A stretch of DNA of 6,392 nt from Candidatus Heimdallarchaeota archaeon (lineage in GTDB: Archaea; Asgardarchaeota; Heimdallarchaeia; Hodarchaeales; LC-3): NCBI GenBank assembly GCA_027364495.1, contig DAHXPE010000200.1, positions 1 to 6,392 of the forward strand, in the 5' to 3' direction. The notes below the pieces were generated by a model, which saw only the letters and a program-made list of their open reading frames with translations, was not told the origin of the DNA and did no database searches. The position numbers were made by a program, and so were the translations under genes. Below are positions 6,349-6,392 of the stretch, piece by piece. The number at the start of each line of letters is the position of its first letter. Position 1 is the stretch's first letter.

Positions 6349-6357
6349 ATATTAAAG
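6349..6357 (-). promoter_or_regulatory. Possible TATA box of the alpha-mannosidase gene
   Basis: The minus strand reads ctttaatat about 34-42 bases before the ATG at 6315. A start site some 25 bases downstream would give a very short leader of around 12 bases, consistent with the lack of a nearby Shine-Dalgarno. The surrounding 6316-6392 is almost pure A/T, so the call is weak. Confidence 0.3.
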
Positions 6358-6392
6358 TAATATTTAGTAAAAAAGGAACAAATTAAAGTAAG

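Overview
The window is strongly AT-rich and reads as archaeal. Start codons are preceded by BRE/TATA-like elements (clearest at 2726-2740) and in one case by a Shine-Dalgarno AGGTGA. The left edge holds what looks like a Ser/Thr-rich stalk plus C-terminal membrane anchor, as on archaeal surface proteins. A dCK-type deoxynucleoside kinase, an HTH regulator with a large C-terminal domain and a MAN2C1-like alpha-mannosidase would fit an uncultured, low-GC archaeon, perhaps of the Asgard group. That placement is inference; no marker gene is present.

Layout. (1) 1-350: a 51-bp perfect inverted repeat (1-51 and 283-333) flanks a 231-bp segment. Read toward each other, the two arms encode the same Ser-rich peptide. 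The left arm belongs to a plus-strand gene that enters from outside the window and stops at 95. The right arm belongs to a minus-strand, start-less fragment carrying a Thr/Ser stalk, a transmembrane helix and a basic tail. Inverting the middle segment would splice that anchor in frame onto the left gene, so this may be an invertible 3'-end switch. An assembly fold-back at the window edge is the main alternative. (2) 351-1201: promoter and a complete deoxynucleoside kinase. (3) 1202-1236: short convergent intergenic spacer with T-runs on both strands. (4) 1237-2652, minus strand: an ArsR-like winged-helix protein with a BtrH/papain-like C-terminal region. (5) 2653-2801: a divergent control region with four TCGA-centred half-sites around a strong TATA box. 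(6) 2802-3191, plus strand: the divergently transcribed neighbour. It keeps its promoter, Shine-Dalgarno and ATG but is broken by stops and frameshifts; the surviving pieces resemble the HgdB-like 2-hydroxyacyl-CoA dehydratase/activase families. (7) 3181-6315, minus strand: a full-length GH38 alpha-mannosidase, convergent with and overlapping the end of the broken gene by 11 bp.

How the genes relate. The kinase (nucleoside salvage) and the mannosidase (cytosolic glycan turnover) each have their own promoter and show no operon link. The regulator most likely controlled itself and the now-broken gene through the half-site cluster. The mannosidase and the putative glycosylatable Ser/Thr-rich surface protein would both fit a glycan-rich cell surface, but nothing in the sequence ties them together.
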